A stretch of 64,000 nt of DNA from Aphanothece saxicola GSE-SYN-MK-01-06B (GCA_019359745.1 JAHHGT010000003.1:124001-188000); one strand, 5' to 3'. Positions 55,143 to 63,930 are shown, counted from the first letter of the stretch. The notes: generated from the letters alone by a model not told the origin. Program-made: numbers and translations.

Positions 55143-55543
55143 ACCTGATCGAAGTGCTGACTGGATCGGTGGTCTTCGTCGCCTCGGCCGGATCCTCCCT
55201 CCAGCTCTGGGGTCTGGCGGCCGCGGCGGCCGTGGCCGAACAGCGCCAGCAGGAGCGCATGGAGCAGGCGGAGGTCGCCCTGTTGCGGGCCGAAACCTCC
55301 CTGCGCGGCCTGGCCCCTTCCGCTGGCGACTGCACCGTGGCGGCGACCCAGCTGCTGCAGGCCCTGGCGGCCCAGCCCCTGGCCCCGGGGCTGGTGCGCC
55401 AGCTGGAACCGTCGGCCAGCGGCGATGGGGTGGTGCTGCGGCTGGTGGTGGACGGGGAGGCCGAACCGCGCCAGCGGCTCTATGTGCCGGCGGTGCTGGG
55501 GCTCTGCGCGGGGGCGCAGGGAGGCGGCGGTGGCAACCCCTGA
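55139..55543 (+). CDS. Prepilin-like protein without canonical leader, cassette C gene 2
   Basis: A 134-residue protein that starts MNLIEVLTGSVVFVASAGSS: it has the LIEVL core of a prepilin directly after the Met, with no leader or Gly cleavage site. The helix continues AVAEQRQQERMEQAEVALLRAE. An upstream in-frame start is possible, since the frame remains open, but it would run through gene 1. The C terminus carries two cysteines. It overlaps gene 3 by 14 bases. Confidence 0.7.
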   Translation: MNLIEVLTGSVVFVASAGSSLQLWGLAAAAAVAEQRQQERMEQAEVALLRAETSLRGLAPSAGDCTVAATQLLQALAAQPLAPGLVRQLEPSASGDGVVLRLVVDGEAEPRQRLYVPAVLGLCAGAQGGGGGNP

Positions 55544-56030
55544 GTCGGGGGGTGGCTTCACGCTGCCCGAAACCCTGCTGGCGCTGGTGCTGGTGGGTCT
55601 GCTGGCCCAGCTGGGGCTGGGCTCCGCCAGCCGGGATCTGGCCGCCGCCCGGCTGGAGGGCGCCAGCCGCCGGGTGATGGTGGGGCTTGAGCGGGGGCGC
55701 GATGCCGCCCTGCGCCTGGGCCAGCCCTGCGTTCTGGCGCTCACCGCCGACGGCTGGCAGGAGCCCCAGGGCAGCAGCCTGCCGGCCTGCGCCGGCGCCA
55801 GCCTCGATCTGGGGGAGGGCCTGGGCGGCGGGCCGGCGGTGAGCCTCAGCCACAACCTGCCGGCCGCGGTGCGCTTCACCAGCAACGGCTTGATCATTGA
55901 TGGGGGCACCGTGCTGCTCAGCACCGAGGGCACCGACCTGGTGCGCTGCGTGGTGGTGTCCCTGCCGCTGGGGATCACCCGCCTGGGACGGCAGGGACCG
56001 GGCGGCTGCCTGCCGGATCCGCGGCCCTGA
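55530..56030 (+). CDS. GspH/FimT-like minor pilin, cassette C gene 3
   Basis: A 166-residue prepilin from GTG 55530: SGGGFTLPETLLALVLVGLLAQLG, cleaved after Gly9, with Glu5 kept (Phe-Thr-Leu-Pro-Glu). The mature domain has an ERGRDAALRLGQPCVLALTADGW helix-strand unit typical of GspH/FimT and two further cysteines near the end. It is followed by gene 4 after 32 bases. Confidence 0.82.
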   Translation: MATPESGGGFTLPETLLALVLVGLLAQLGLGSASRDLAAARLEGASRRVMVGLERGRDAALRLGQPCVLALTADGWQEPQGSSLPACAGASLDLGEGLGGGPAVSLSHNLPAAVRFTSNGLIIDGGTVLLSTEGTDLVRCVVVSLPLGITRLGRQGPGGCLPDPRP

Positions 56031-56062
56031 GCCGCCCGTGTTGTTTCGAAGGGAGAAGCGCC

Positions 56063-56641
56063 ATGGCGTTACTGCGTTCCAGGTCGATCACAGCCACCGG
56101 AGCGGCGGGCTTCTCGCTGGTGGAACTGCTGGTGGCGGCCTGCCTGGGGCTGCTGGTGTGGGGGGTGGTGCTGCAGGCGCTGGTGGCCGATGGCCGCCAG
56201 GTGGACCGGCTGGTGCGTCAGCTGCGGGAGCGGGGCCAGCAACAGCGGGTGCTGGCCCTGCTGCGGGGCGATCTGTTGCGGGCCACCCGGGTGGACCTCG
56301 CCCAGGGAGCCGGGGCCGCCTGCGCTCTGGGGGGCCGGGATCCGGTGCTGCAGCTCACCACGCCGGCCGGCCCGATCACCTACACGGTGGGCGGTGCCCC
56401 GAGCGCCATCTGGCGGGGCCGGGTGCTGATGCGCTGCGGCCCGGCCTTCGGGCTGCACGGTGAACCGAGCGCCGGAGCGGCCCAGAACCGGGTGCTGCTC
56501 GATGGGCTCAACGATCCTGGGCTGGAGGCTGCCCTGGAGCCGGATGGCCTGCTGCGTCTGCGGCTGCGTCAGGCATTTGAGCCTGCCGGGGGTGGAGTCC
56601 AGCGGATCGAGACGGAGACGCGGTTGGGGGCGGGAGGGTGA
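56063..56641 (+). CDS. PilW-like minor pilin, cassette C gene 4
   Basis: A 192-residue prepilin with AAGFSLVELLVAACLGLLVWGVVL, cleaved after Gly16. An Arg/Gln-rich helix follows (VDRLVRQLRERGQQQRVLALLRGDLLRATR), as in PilW proteins, then a domain with CALGGRD and MRCGPAFGL. Last gene of cassette C. The sequence becomes AT-rich soon after its stop. Confidence 0.86.
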   Translation: MALLRSRSITATGAAGFSLVELLVAACLGLLVWGVVLQALVADGRQVDRLVRQLRERGQQQRVLALLRGDLLRATRVDLAQGAGAACALGGRDPVLQLTTPAGPITYTVGGAPSAIWRGRVLMRCGPAFGLHGEPSAGAAQNRVLLDGLNDPGLEAALEPDGLLRLRLRQAFEPAGGGVQRIETETRLGAGG

Positions 56642-57167
56642 GACATGGCCACCGGATTTAGTTGCATGCCGTCCGCATGCCTTTAACGTCACCTCTGACA
56701 AGCCTGCAACCCGCCATGCATTCCCCCCTAGTTACGTGCTCTGCCAAATCTCTTGCATCCACTTCTGCAGCAATGGTCCGGCTCTCAGATCTCAGCAAGT
56801 GCCAGGCTCAGCCCAGACTGTGGCCCGCTTCTTACGAGTTTGGACAGGCCCAGGAGGCATGAGGAATGAATCGCAGACCAATGAGCATCCCCTGTGGCGT
56901 CAAGGGAATCGACTGTTGCGCTGGAAGTGACAGCGTCATCGCTTTAGCGCAGACTCTCCTGCAAGAGGTGAGTGAATAGGATTGGGCGAATGGTGGGCTG
57001 GATTCACATTCTGTTTGCAACCTCGAAGCGACGATCAACGATCAAGCGCACGTCTGGAGAGGCACAAAGTTTCTTGATTTCCGAGTGTCTCTGGGAACCT
57101 GAGTGTTTGAGTCTTGCCGGTCAGGCCAACCCTGGCTAAGGTCATGAAACCAACTAAAGGCCAGTCC
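56642..57167. other. 526-base AT-richer spacer
   Basis: No convincing gene on either strand. A perfect GCATGC...GCATGC pair with a five-base spacer lies near 56664-56680. AT content rises here relative to cassette C, so the right-hand island may begin in this interval. Confidence 0.5.
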
Positions 57168-57905
57168 ATGACTATTGAATCCTTTCGAGAGGCAATGATT
57201 GTTGCGGGCACTGCAGCGCAGACTGATAAAGTGTCTCCCCATCATTATGAAAAGCCATACTCAAAATGCCTGCAACGTTTCAGAGGCAACAAGGGTTTTG
57301 CCATGCTCGAAATAGGCTATGGGAGCGGGGCTGGAGTAAAATTTTGGAGAGCTGTTTTCCCGGGAGCGTTCGTCTATTGCTTTGATCGTGATTCTGAGGG
57401 TTCAGAAGATCGGTTAAAAGTCATTAAAGTTGATCAATCAGATCCGGATAGTCTGCGGCAAGGAGTTGCCCAGATCGAGCATCCAATTGATTTGATCATT
57501 GATGATGGGTCTCACCATCCATCTCACCAGTTGCTGACTTTCTCCTATCTTTTTCAAGATCTTCTTCGAGATAATGGAGTCTATGCTATTGAAGATATTG
57601 AAACGTCTTACTGGCGAAACGGCTCTCTCTATGGATATGCGATGAATTATGGTCTCAACGACCCATGGTCGGCTGTTGAAGCATTTAAGCTCGCCTCTGA
57701 TTATCTGAACAGACGCTTTTTGTGCGAAGAAGACAAAAATCTCCTTCAATATCGGATGATGAGTATTGGGCTTGATCCACAGGCTGTAGAAGTGATTGAG
57801 AGTGTTCTATTCTCGCAGAACTGTATACTAATGGATAAAGGCGGAGTGTCGAATAACCGGGAGGCTCCGTATGAAAATTGCATGGCTTCTTTGAGGTTTC
57901 TATGA
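57168..57905 (+). CDS. MycE-like sugar O-methyltransferase
   Basis: A 245-residue class I methyltransferase. TDKVSPHHYEKPYSKCL, MLEIGYGSGAGVKFWRAVFPGA, IDLIIDDGSHHPSHQL and YAIEDIETSYW match the metal-dependent macrolide-sugar O-methyltransferase family (MycE/TylE), with likely metal ligands in DDGSH and IED. ATG 57168 has AAAGG seven bases upstream; ATG 57144 is an alternative. The gene is distinctly AT-rich, unlike the pilin cassette before it. It converges on the glycosyltransferase gene. Confidence 0.8.
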   Translation: MTIESFREAMIVAGTAAQTDKVSPHHYEKPYSKCLQRFRGNKGFAMLEIGYGSGAGVKFWRAVFPGAFVYCFDRDSEGSEDRLKVIKVDQSDPDSLRQGVAQIEHPIDLIIDDGSHHPSHQLLTFSYLFQDLLRDNGVYAIEDIETSYWRNGSLYGYAMNYGLNDPWSAVEAFKLASDYLNRRFLCEEDKNLLQYRMMSIGLDPQAVEVIESVLFSQNCILMDKGGVSNNREAPYENCMASLRFL

Positions 57906-58023
57906 AGCAACTTTTTTAAGCATTCGCTGTTCGTTAATTGTCTTGGATTTGCATTGGTAAGTTTTCCAGTGTTCTCATCTCATGGCGGAAACTATTTCAG
58001 ATTCCGGATTATCCATAAGGGCC

Positions 58024-60177
58024 TTAAGGCTTACGGCCTGTCACCTCAAAGCAGAAGTCTTCGAAATGTCGAACATAATCAGCTCGATTGATAACTCGGT
58101 GACGCTGGTATAGAATTTGCTGCCTTAGGCTTTGCCTCATCTTGTCATCTTCCAATAGATTATGAACAATCTGAATATATTCTAGGTTTGTCTTTGCAAT
58201 TGGAGCATTGTAGATACCCATTTCACGGTAGCCTGAGGCTACAACTCTTGATCGGAGAAAACTCCCTTCTAGGGTTACAATCGGCGTGCCTGTAAGCATA
58301 GCCTCAAAAAATGTGATGCCGCTACCATAGTAAATTGAGTCCAGTAGAACATCCATGCATTTGGTAAGTGCTTGATACTCTTCACGTCCCATTTTCTTAA
58401 GCACAATTATCTGATCCTTCGCCGTTGGGGCAGTCGAAGCAAGTCTTGATAGGAAAAGATCAGTGGATATAGTAAATGAATCCTCGACAAAAACCATAAT
58501 TGAATCGGGATTCTGCCTTGCAATAGCTTCTAGAAGATGATCAAAATCTGGATGCAGTTTATGAAGAGACTGTAAACATCCAATCAACTTGCAGTGGTTT
58601 GGGAGAAAGAAGTACTCTCTCCCGAGATCCGGGGTGTCTAGTGAATCTGAATAAAAACAGCAGGGCAAGCTACCTGGTAACCTAACAAGCTTTTCCGAAT
58701 ACAGCTCATCTGCTCCATCGGGCTCAACACCCTCTGCAGAGATATAGTAATCCACTGAAGGATTGCCTGATGTATGCGGAATGCCCCATCCGGTAATCTG
58801 TATCGGTGCAGATCTAAAGAAAGGAAGCAAAAAATCATATGGAGCCATACCGAGATCAGTAAAGAATAGAATGCTAAGCTGAAGATCATGGAGTTGCATG
58901 TATATCGCGCTAAGATCGTTTGGGAGACTGACAACTTCATCAGCAAATGAGTTAAGTTCCGCTCTTACGTTGTCATCGCGACTGCCAAACACGTGGGCAA
59001 GTATAATCTCAAATCGATTCCGATCTAGAAGCCTAATTAGGCCTTGAAATGCCATTGTATTGCTGTGACCGTAAAAGTATCTAGATATAAATCCGATTCG
59101 AATCTTGTCTCCCGTTGGAGCCTGTGAGCTTGAAGAGCTTTTCCGTTTTTCATTTATCTTTTGAAGTTCGGAAAGCAATGGAGTCGCCAATGCTCGCATC
59201 ATAGAATAGTATCTTACTAGAAGCTTCAGGTCATTGGTATTGTGATAGGCTAAGGTAAAAGTGTGCAGGGAAAGTGGGTGCTCATATATCAGTTTCAGAT
59301 TCGGTGATGTTTCCACTTTTGTGAGCCCTTCAGCGAATCTTAGTCTGCATTCACTGATCTGTTGAGAGGATGCTGGGATTACTGGGAAAATCAAATACTG
59401 GTTCAGTAATAGCGCTGCTGACTCCGGGCATAGAATACTGGCTTTGGCAAAAGATGAAGAGCATTGACTGACATCAGACATGGAGAAAAAGATATTGGCT
59501 TCCATGCACCTATACAGTATGTTATCTGGCTGTAATGAAATAGCCTTGTGGACCATGGCAAGACCATCATCAAGTCGGTAATTATCCAGCAATATCTCGG
59601 CCATTGATGCATAAACTTCTGCTGAAGCATCAGGCTTTCTTGCCGCGTGTTGAAGCAGGCGAAGAGCCTCAATGTCTTTTTTCTCGCGGCGAAGAAGAAG
59701 TGATTTTGCGAAAACAAACTTCTCCTTCTCCTGCAGAGATATAGGCCAATCGAATACAATTGAATGACATTCATCATGCCTAGAAAGCACTAGGCAACAT
59801 TCAAATCTGCCTTTCCATGCATCTTCATTATCTTTGTCGTCTTGTAGAACTTTCGAAAACTCATCATAAGCTACGGAGTATTCGCCTAAGGCGTAAAGCG
59901 TATTTCCAAGATTTAGGCGTGCAGGCGTATAGGTGCTGTCTGCAGAGAGAGCTGCATTTAAGTGTTTCTTTGCGGCACGAAAGTGACCCATGTGAAACAA
60001 GCAAGCTCCAATGCTGGTGAAGGCTCTTACGCGATAGCGATCGTCGCGCAAGAGACTGGTTAACATTGGAATGGCGTTGGCATAATCTCCATTGCTAAAG
60101 AAGCACTTTGCCGAGGCAAAGAGATTGTCTGCGTCACTATCAAAGTTCGTGCTCATGGAAAGATGAGAAGCAGACAT
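58024..60177 (-). CDS. TPR + O-GlcNAc-transferase-like (GT41) glycosyltransferase
   Basis: A 717-residue cytoplasmic protein. TPR repeats fill about residues 15-265 (for example AIPMLTSLLRDDRYRVRAFTSIGACLF and PARLNLGNTLYALGEYSVAYDEF). A GT41 catalytic region follows: RIGFISRYFYGHSNTMAFQGL, FFTDLGMAPYDFLL, ITGWGIPHTSGNPSVDYYI, and DSIYYGSGITFFEAMLTGTPIVTLEG, which carries the UDP-sugar binding pattern of OGT. These enzymes glycosylate Ser/Thr of proteins. The gene is AT-rich and adjacent to pilA on the same strand, suggesting pilin as a substrate. ATG 60177 or 60156 are both possible. Confidence 0.88.
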   Translation of the reverse strand: MSASHLSMSTNFDSDADNLFASAKCFFSNGDYANAIPMLTSLLRDDRYRVRAFTSIGACLFHMGHFRAAKKHLNAALSADSTYTPARLNLGNTLYALGEYSVAYDEFSKVLQDDKDNEDAWKGRFECCLVLSRHDECHSIVFDWPISLQEKEKFVFAKSLLLRREKKDIEALRLLQHAARKPDASAEVYASMAEILLDNYRLDDGLAMVHKAISLQPDNILYRCMEANIFFSMSDVSQCSSSFAKASILCPESAALLLNQYLIFPVIPASSQQISECRLRFAEGLTKVETSPNLKLIYEHPLSLHTFTLAYHNTNDLKLLVRYYSMMRALATPLLSELQKINEKRKSSSSSQAPTGDKIRIGFISRYFYGHSNTMAFQGLIRLLDRNRFEIILAHVFGSRDDNVRAELNSFADEVVSLPNDLSAIYMQLHDLQLSILFFTDLGMAPYDFLLPFFRSAPIQITGWGIPHTSGNPSVDYYISAEGVEPDGADELYSEKLVRLPGSLPCCFYSDSLDTPDLGREYFFLPNHCKLIGCLQSLHKLHPDFDHLLEAIARQNPDSIMVFVEDSFTISTDLFLSRLASTAPTAKDQIIVLKKMGREEYQALTKCMDVLLDSIYYGSGITFFEAMLTGTPIVTLEGSFLRSRVVASGYREMGIYNAPIAKTNLEYIQIVHNLLEDDKMRQSLRQQILYQRHRVINRADYVRHFEDFCFEVTGRKP

Positions 60178-60382
60178 GCATTAAACGGATGAGTATGGCT
60201 CTTGGCGAGAGGGAACGTGTACTCTTGCGGTGATCCACATCGCCAATGAACTGTTGAGAAAAGTTCAGAAAATCATGGAGCTTTGCATAAAATCAATCGG
60301 GGTTCCAGTTAGGCCTGGTTGACTTGATCAGCACCACTCTGTAATGTATGCTCGCAATCATGAAAGTAGTGTCAGGCCATAC

Positions 60383-60407
60383 AAAAAAAGGGGCAGAATG
60401 CCCCTTT
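60383..60407 (-). terminator. Rho-independent terminator of pilA
   Basis: On the minus strand a stem of nine pairs (six of them GGGGCA/TGCCCC), with a three-base loop, is followed by a T-run (60389-60383). It lies about 28 bases after the pilA stop and separates it from the glycosyltransferase gene. Confidence 0.9.
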
Positions 60408-60434
60408 CGGATAATGAGTAATGCTCTTTGATGT

Positions 60435-60869
60435 TTAGGGGAACGTGCAGGTCATCGCGCCAGTAGTTGCAGCAATTGCAATCTGTACTGTTGAGTTGCC
60501 AGAGGCAGAGGTCGCGGTAAGGCAACGGACTCCACCTGCTCCTGATTGGAAAGTCTTGCTGACCGTTCCGCCTGTGGTTGCACAAGTAATTCCTGGGCCA
60601 CCAACAGAAGTCGCTGGCACTACACCCACTCCACCCGAAGCGATAAACGTTGCACATTCTTTCGAAATGCCAATCACTTCTCCCACTGCGGCACCGGCGG
60701 AGGCTGCAGCTCGGGCACCCAAGAAGTTCGGCAGCGCCACGGCGGAAAGGATGCCCACGATCGCCACAACGATCATCAGCTCGATCAGGGTGAAGCCCTT
60801 CTGTAGGGGGTTCTTCTTCTCGCGCAGGCTGCGCATCAACGCCAGCTTGGTCTTGGGGGAGATGTTCAT
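60435..60869 (-). CDS. pilA: Type IV major pilin PilA-like
   Basis: A 144-residue prepilin with NPLQKGFTLIELMIVVAIVGIL, a canonical cleavage site (Gly|Phe, Glu5) and then AVALPNFLGARAAASAG, typical of major pilins. The globular domain has four cysteines (SKECATF, GITCATT, VRCLTA, MTCTFP), enough for two disulfides, and many Ser/Thr. ATG 60869 gives a 24-residue leader; ATG 60836 is an alternative. The gene starts divergent from the histidine kinase gene and has its own terminator. Confidence 0.93.
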   Translation of the reverse strand: MNISPKTKLALMRSLREKKNPLQKGFTLIELMIVVAIVGILSAVALPNFLGARAAASAGAAVGEVIGISKECATFIASGGVGVVPATSVGGPGITCATTGGTVSKTFQSGAGGVRCLTATSASGNSTVQIAIAATTGAMTCTFP

Positions 60870-61107
60870 GGGGAAAGTTCTGAAGCTCATGGCTCATCAA
60901 ATCCTATGTGCCTGGTGCGCAGATGTCCACGCGGTCGCTGAGGTGGCGGGCTTTGAGCCTTGGTGTAGACCCTAAGGCTCTGATCCAAGACAGAGCCTGC
61001 GATCTAGGGTCTGGGACGCTCGTTGCTCTGGCCGAAGATGGCGGGTCTTTCATTGCCCACTAGGATCGATTAGGTACTGGATCTTGTCGAGGTCTAATGC
61101 TCCTCTA

Positions 61108-62562
61108 ATGAAATTGACGGCCTTTTCTCGGAAGCTGGGCTGGTCGCGACCGCCCGCCGGGGCGTTTTCGATCCGGCGGCGCCTGCTGGGGCTGAGTCTG
61201 CTGGCCGTTCTTGGGGGCTATGCCCTGCTGATCGGGGCCACCGCCCTGCTGGCCAGCCAGGAGCGCCGCAACCAGCACCGGGCCACCGCGGCCTCGGTGC
61301 GCCAGTTGCTCCTCGCCAGGCGCCCTGTTCCGCAAGGCCTCGGCGCCATCAGCGACACCCTGGCCCAGCTGATCAGCCCCAACTTCCTGGCCTGGGTCGA
61401 AACCGACCAGGGCATTCCCTATGGAGCCGGTCCCCAGATCCGCTTGTTCTCCATCCCCACCGGTGTGTCGCTGGCGAGACTGCCCAGGCTCAGGGGCGAG
61501 TCCGATCAGGTAGCTGCAGTGCAGTTGGGTAAGCTCACCTATCTCACCAGCGCCCAGCAGATCCCTTTGGGGGGGCGAGCTGTACGTGTCCGTTTCCTGG
61601 AGGACATCACCCAGAAGCTGGCCCAGCAGCGGCTGCTGCTGATCCTGCTCGTGCTGGCCGCCGGTGTGGCCACCCTGTTCACGGGTCTTTTGCTTCGGCC
61701 GGTGCTGGTACGGGGCCTGGCCCCCCTTCGTGATCTCGGTCAGCGCATGCAGGCGATCAGCTCCGACACCCTCGACAGCCAGCGGGTGCTGGTGGCCGCC
61801 CAGCCCAGGGAACTGGCGCCCATCGCCCTGGCTTTCAACGATCTGCTCGATCGGCTCTCCGCCTCCTGGGAGCGCCAGCGGGGGTTTGCCAACGGGGTGA
61901 GCCACGAGCTTCGCATGCCCATCAGCCTGATCCGCAACTACGCCAGCAGCCTGCGGCGCCGCTCCATGGACCTTTCCGAGCAGCAGGCCGAGCAGCTGGC
62001 GCTGATCGAGGAGGAGGCCGGACGCATGGGCCGCTTGGTGACGGATCTGCTGGCCCTCACCCGTATTGATGCCCACCGCACCCTGATGCCCTTTGAGCCG
62101 TTCGATGTGGCCCAGGCGATCGAGCGGGTGGCGGAGCGGCTGCGCTCGCGCTGCTACGGCCGGCTGCGGATCTGCCCCGGCGCCACCCAATCAGCCCGCA
62201 CCTTTGCCCTGGGGGATGCCGACCGCTTCGAGCAATGCCTGGTGAACCTGATCGAAAACGCTCAGAAATACGATCCGGGCGCCGGGCCGATTCAGTTGCG
62301 GCTCGATGCCAGCCTCGATCGGGTGGTGGTGCATGTGATCGATGCCGGCCCCGGTGTGCCCGACAGCGAAAAAACGCTGATCTTCGAGCGCTTTGGACGG
62401 GGACGGAATACCAGCGCCATCCCCGGCAGCGGTGTGGGACTGGCGGTGGTGCGGGCGTTGATGGAGGCGATGGGGGGCAGCGTTTTGGTGGCCGATGCGC
62501 CCCAGGGGGGAGCCGATTTCCAGTTGCGCCTCAAGGGCGTGGCTCCCCTTCACGCAGCATGA
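61108..62562 (+). CDS. Sensor histidine kinase
   Basis: A 484-residue two-helix membrane kinase. TM segments lie near residues 25-48 and 175-195, with a periplasmic sensor domain of about 120 residues between them. HAMP-like linker, then H-box GVSHELRMPISLI with the phospho-acceptor His266 (Met replaces the usual Thr of HELRTP). N-box NLIENAQKYDPG, G1 DAGPGVP and G2 GSGVGLAVV are intact. ATG 61108 is preferred over an upstream GTG-type start. Its last 32 bases overlap the convergent response-regulator gene. Confidence 0.9.
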   Translation: MKLTAFSRKLGWSRPPAGAFSIRRRLLGLSLLAVLGGYALLIGATALLASQERRNQHRATAASVRQLLLARRPVPQGLGAISDTLAQLISPNFLAWVETDQGIPYGAGPQIRLFSIPTGVSLARLPRLRGESDQVAAVQLGKLTYLTSAQQIPLGGRAVRVRFLEDITQKLAQQRLLLILLVLAAGVATLFTGLLLRPVLVRGLAPLRDLGQRMQAISSDTLDSQRVLVAAQPRELAPIALAFNDLLDRLSASWERQRGFANGVSHELRMPISLIRNYASSLRRRSMDLSEQQAEQLALIEEEAGRMGRLVTDLLALTRIDAHRTLMPFEPFDVAQAIERVAERLRSRCYGRLRICPGATQSARTFALGDADRFEQCLVNLIENAQKYDPGAGPIQLRLDASLDRVVVHVIDAGPGVPDSEKTLIFERFGRGRNTSAIPGSGVGLAVVRALMEAMGGSVLVADAPQGGADFQLRLKGVAPLHAA

Positions 62563-63232
62563 AGCCCACGCCACGCACCGTCTGGATCAGGGTGGGCAGC
62601 CCTTCCGGTTCGAGCTTGCGGCGCAGATAGCGGATGTAAACCCCGAGCAGATTCTCATCGCCGAAGTGGTTTTCACCCCACACGTCCCGCAGGATCTCCT
62701 CGCGCTCCACCACCCTGCCGGCGCCGCGCAGCAGACACAGAAGCAGGTCGTATTCGCGCACGGACAGGGAAATCGCCTGGCCCGCGCGCATCACCTCGCG
62801 GGTGGCGGTGTTCACGGTGAGATCGGCGCAACTGATCACATCGGAATTGGCCACACCGCGCCAGTAGGCGGTGCGCCGCAGCTGGGCGCGGATGCGGGCC
62901 AGCAGCTCCTCGATGGAGAAGGGTTTGAGGATGTAGTCGTCGGCACCGGAATCGAGCGCTTCCACGCGGTCGCGGATGTCGTCGTGGCAGGTGAGCATCA
63001 GCACCGGGGTGATGTCGCCACTGGAGCGCAGTCGCCGGCAGATCTCGACGCCGCTGAAATCCGGGAGGGTCCAGTCGAGAAGCACCAGATCGGTGTTGGC
63101 ATCCCGCAGGTGCATCAGGGCCCCCTGGCCGTCCTCGGCTTCGCTGACGCTGTAGCCCTCACAATTCAATTCGCCGGCCAGGAACGTGCGCATGCGAGGG
63201 TCGTCTTCGACGATCAGCAGCCGCGACGCCAC
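62531..63232 (-). CDS. OmpR/PhoB-family response regulator, copy 1
   Basis: A 233-residue regulator: receiver domain with phosphorylation site Asp53 (LVLLDWTLPDFSG), conserved VEDD and KPF (ILKPFSIEELLARIRAQL), and a winged-helix DNA-binding domain ending YIRYLRRKLEPEGLPTLIQTVRGVGFML. It is closely similar to the copy at 63235-63930. It follows that gene by 2 bases and overlaps the convergent kinase gene. Confidence 0.93.
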   Translation of the reverse strand: MASRLLIVEDDPRMRTFLAGELNCEGYSVSEAEDGQGALMHLRDANTDLVLLDWTLPDFSGVEICRRLRSSGDITPVLMLTCHDDIRDRVEALDSGADDYILKPFSIEELLARIRAQLRRTAYWRGVANSDVISCADLTVNTATREVMRAGQAISLSVREYDLLLCLLRGAGRVVEREEILRDVWGENHFGDENLLGVYIRYLRRKLEPEGLPTLIQTVRGVGFMLREGEPRP

Positions 63233-63234
63233 GG

Positions 63235-63930
63235 TCAGCGGGGCGGCCCTTCCTTCAGCATGAAGCCGACACCCCGCACCGTCTGAATCAGGGTGGGCTG
63301 GCCGGCGGGCTCCAATTTGCGGCGTAGGTAACGCACATAGACATCAAGCAGGTTGTCGTCGCCCAGCCAGTTCTCACCCCAGAGGGCATCGAGGATGGCG
63401 CGGCGTTCCTGCACCTGGTTGGGGTGACGCAGCAGGTGCATCAGAAGATCGAACTCCTTGGCCGTGAGATGGATCGATTCACCACCCCTGGCGACTTCCC
63501 GACTGGCGGGATTGACCTCCAGATCGGCCATTCGCAGCACACCACCTTCCTGTTCGTCGATGCCGCTGCGTCGCAGCCGCGCCCGCACCCGGGCCAGCAG
63601 TTCCTCGATCGAGAACGGCTTGATCAGGTAGTCGTCGGCGCCGGAGTCGAGCGCCTCCACCCGCTGCTGCACCTCATCGCGGGCCGTGAGCATCAGAACG
63701 GGGGTGGAAATGCCGCCTTTGCGCATCCGACGGCACACTTCCACGCCGCTAAAGTCCGGCAGGTTCCAATCCAGCAGGACCAAATCCCACGTCTGGCTGC
63801 GGATCCTGCCCAAAGCCTGCTGGCCGCACGCCGCCTCTTCACACTCGTACCCCTCGACCGCCAGTTCGGAGGTGAGGAAGCCGCGCATTTCAGGATCGTC
63901 ATCAACGATCAGCAGGCGGGCGCTGGTCAT
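63235..63930 (-). CDS. OmpR/PhoB-family response regulator, copy 2
   Basis: A 231-residue regulator with receiver domain (phospho-Asp54 in LVLLDWNLPDFSG, LIKPFSIEELLARVRARL) and winged-helix C terminus (YVRYLRRKLEPAGQPTLIQTVRGVGFML). Whole stretches are identical to copy 1, so the pair arose by tandem duplication. The most variable stretch is the linker between the domains (SGIDEQEGGVLRM versus TAYWRGVANSDVI). The first gene of the pair; the last 70 bases of the window upstream of it hold no gene. Confidence 0.93.
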   Translation of the reverse strand: MTSARLLIVDDDPEMRGFLTSELAVEGYECEEAACGQQALGRIRSQTWDLVLLDWNLPDFSGVEVCRRMRKGGISTPVLMLTARDEVQQRVEALDSGADDYLIKPFSIEELLARVRARLRRSGIDEQEGGVLRMADLEVNPASREVARGGESIHLTAKEFDLLMHLLRHPNQVQERRAILDALWGENWLGDDNLLDVYVRYLRRKLEPAGQPTLIQTVRGVGFMLKEGPPR

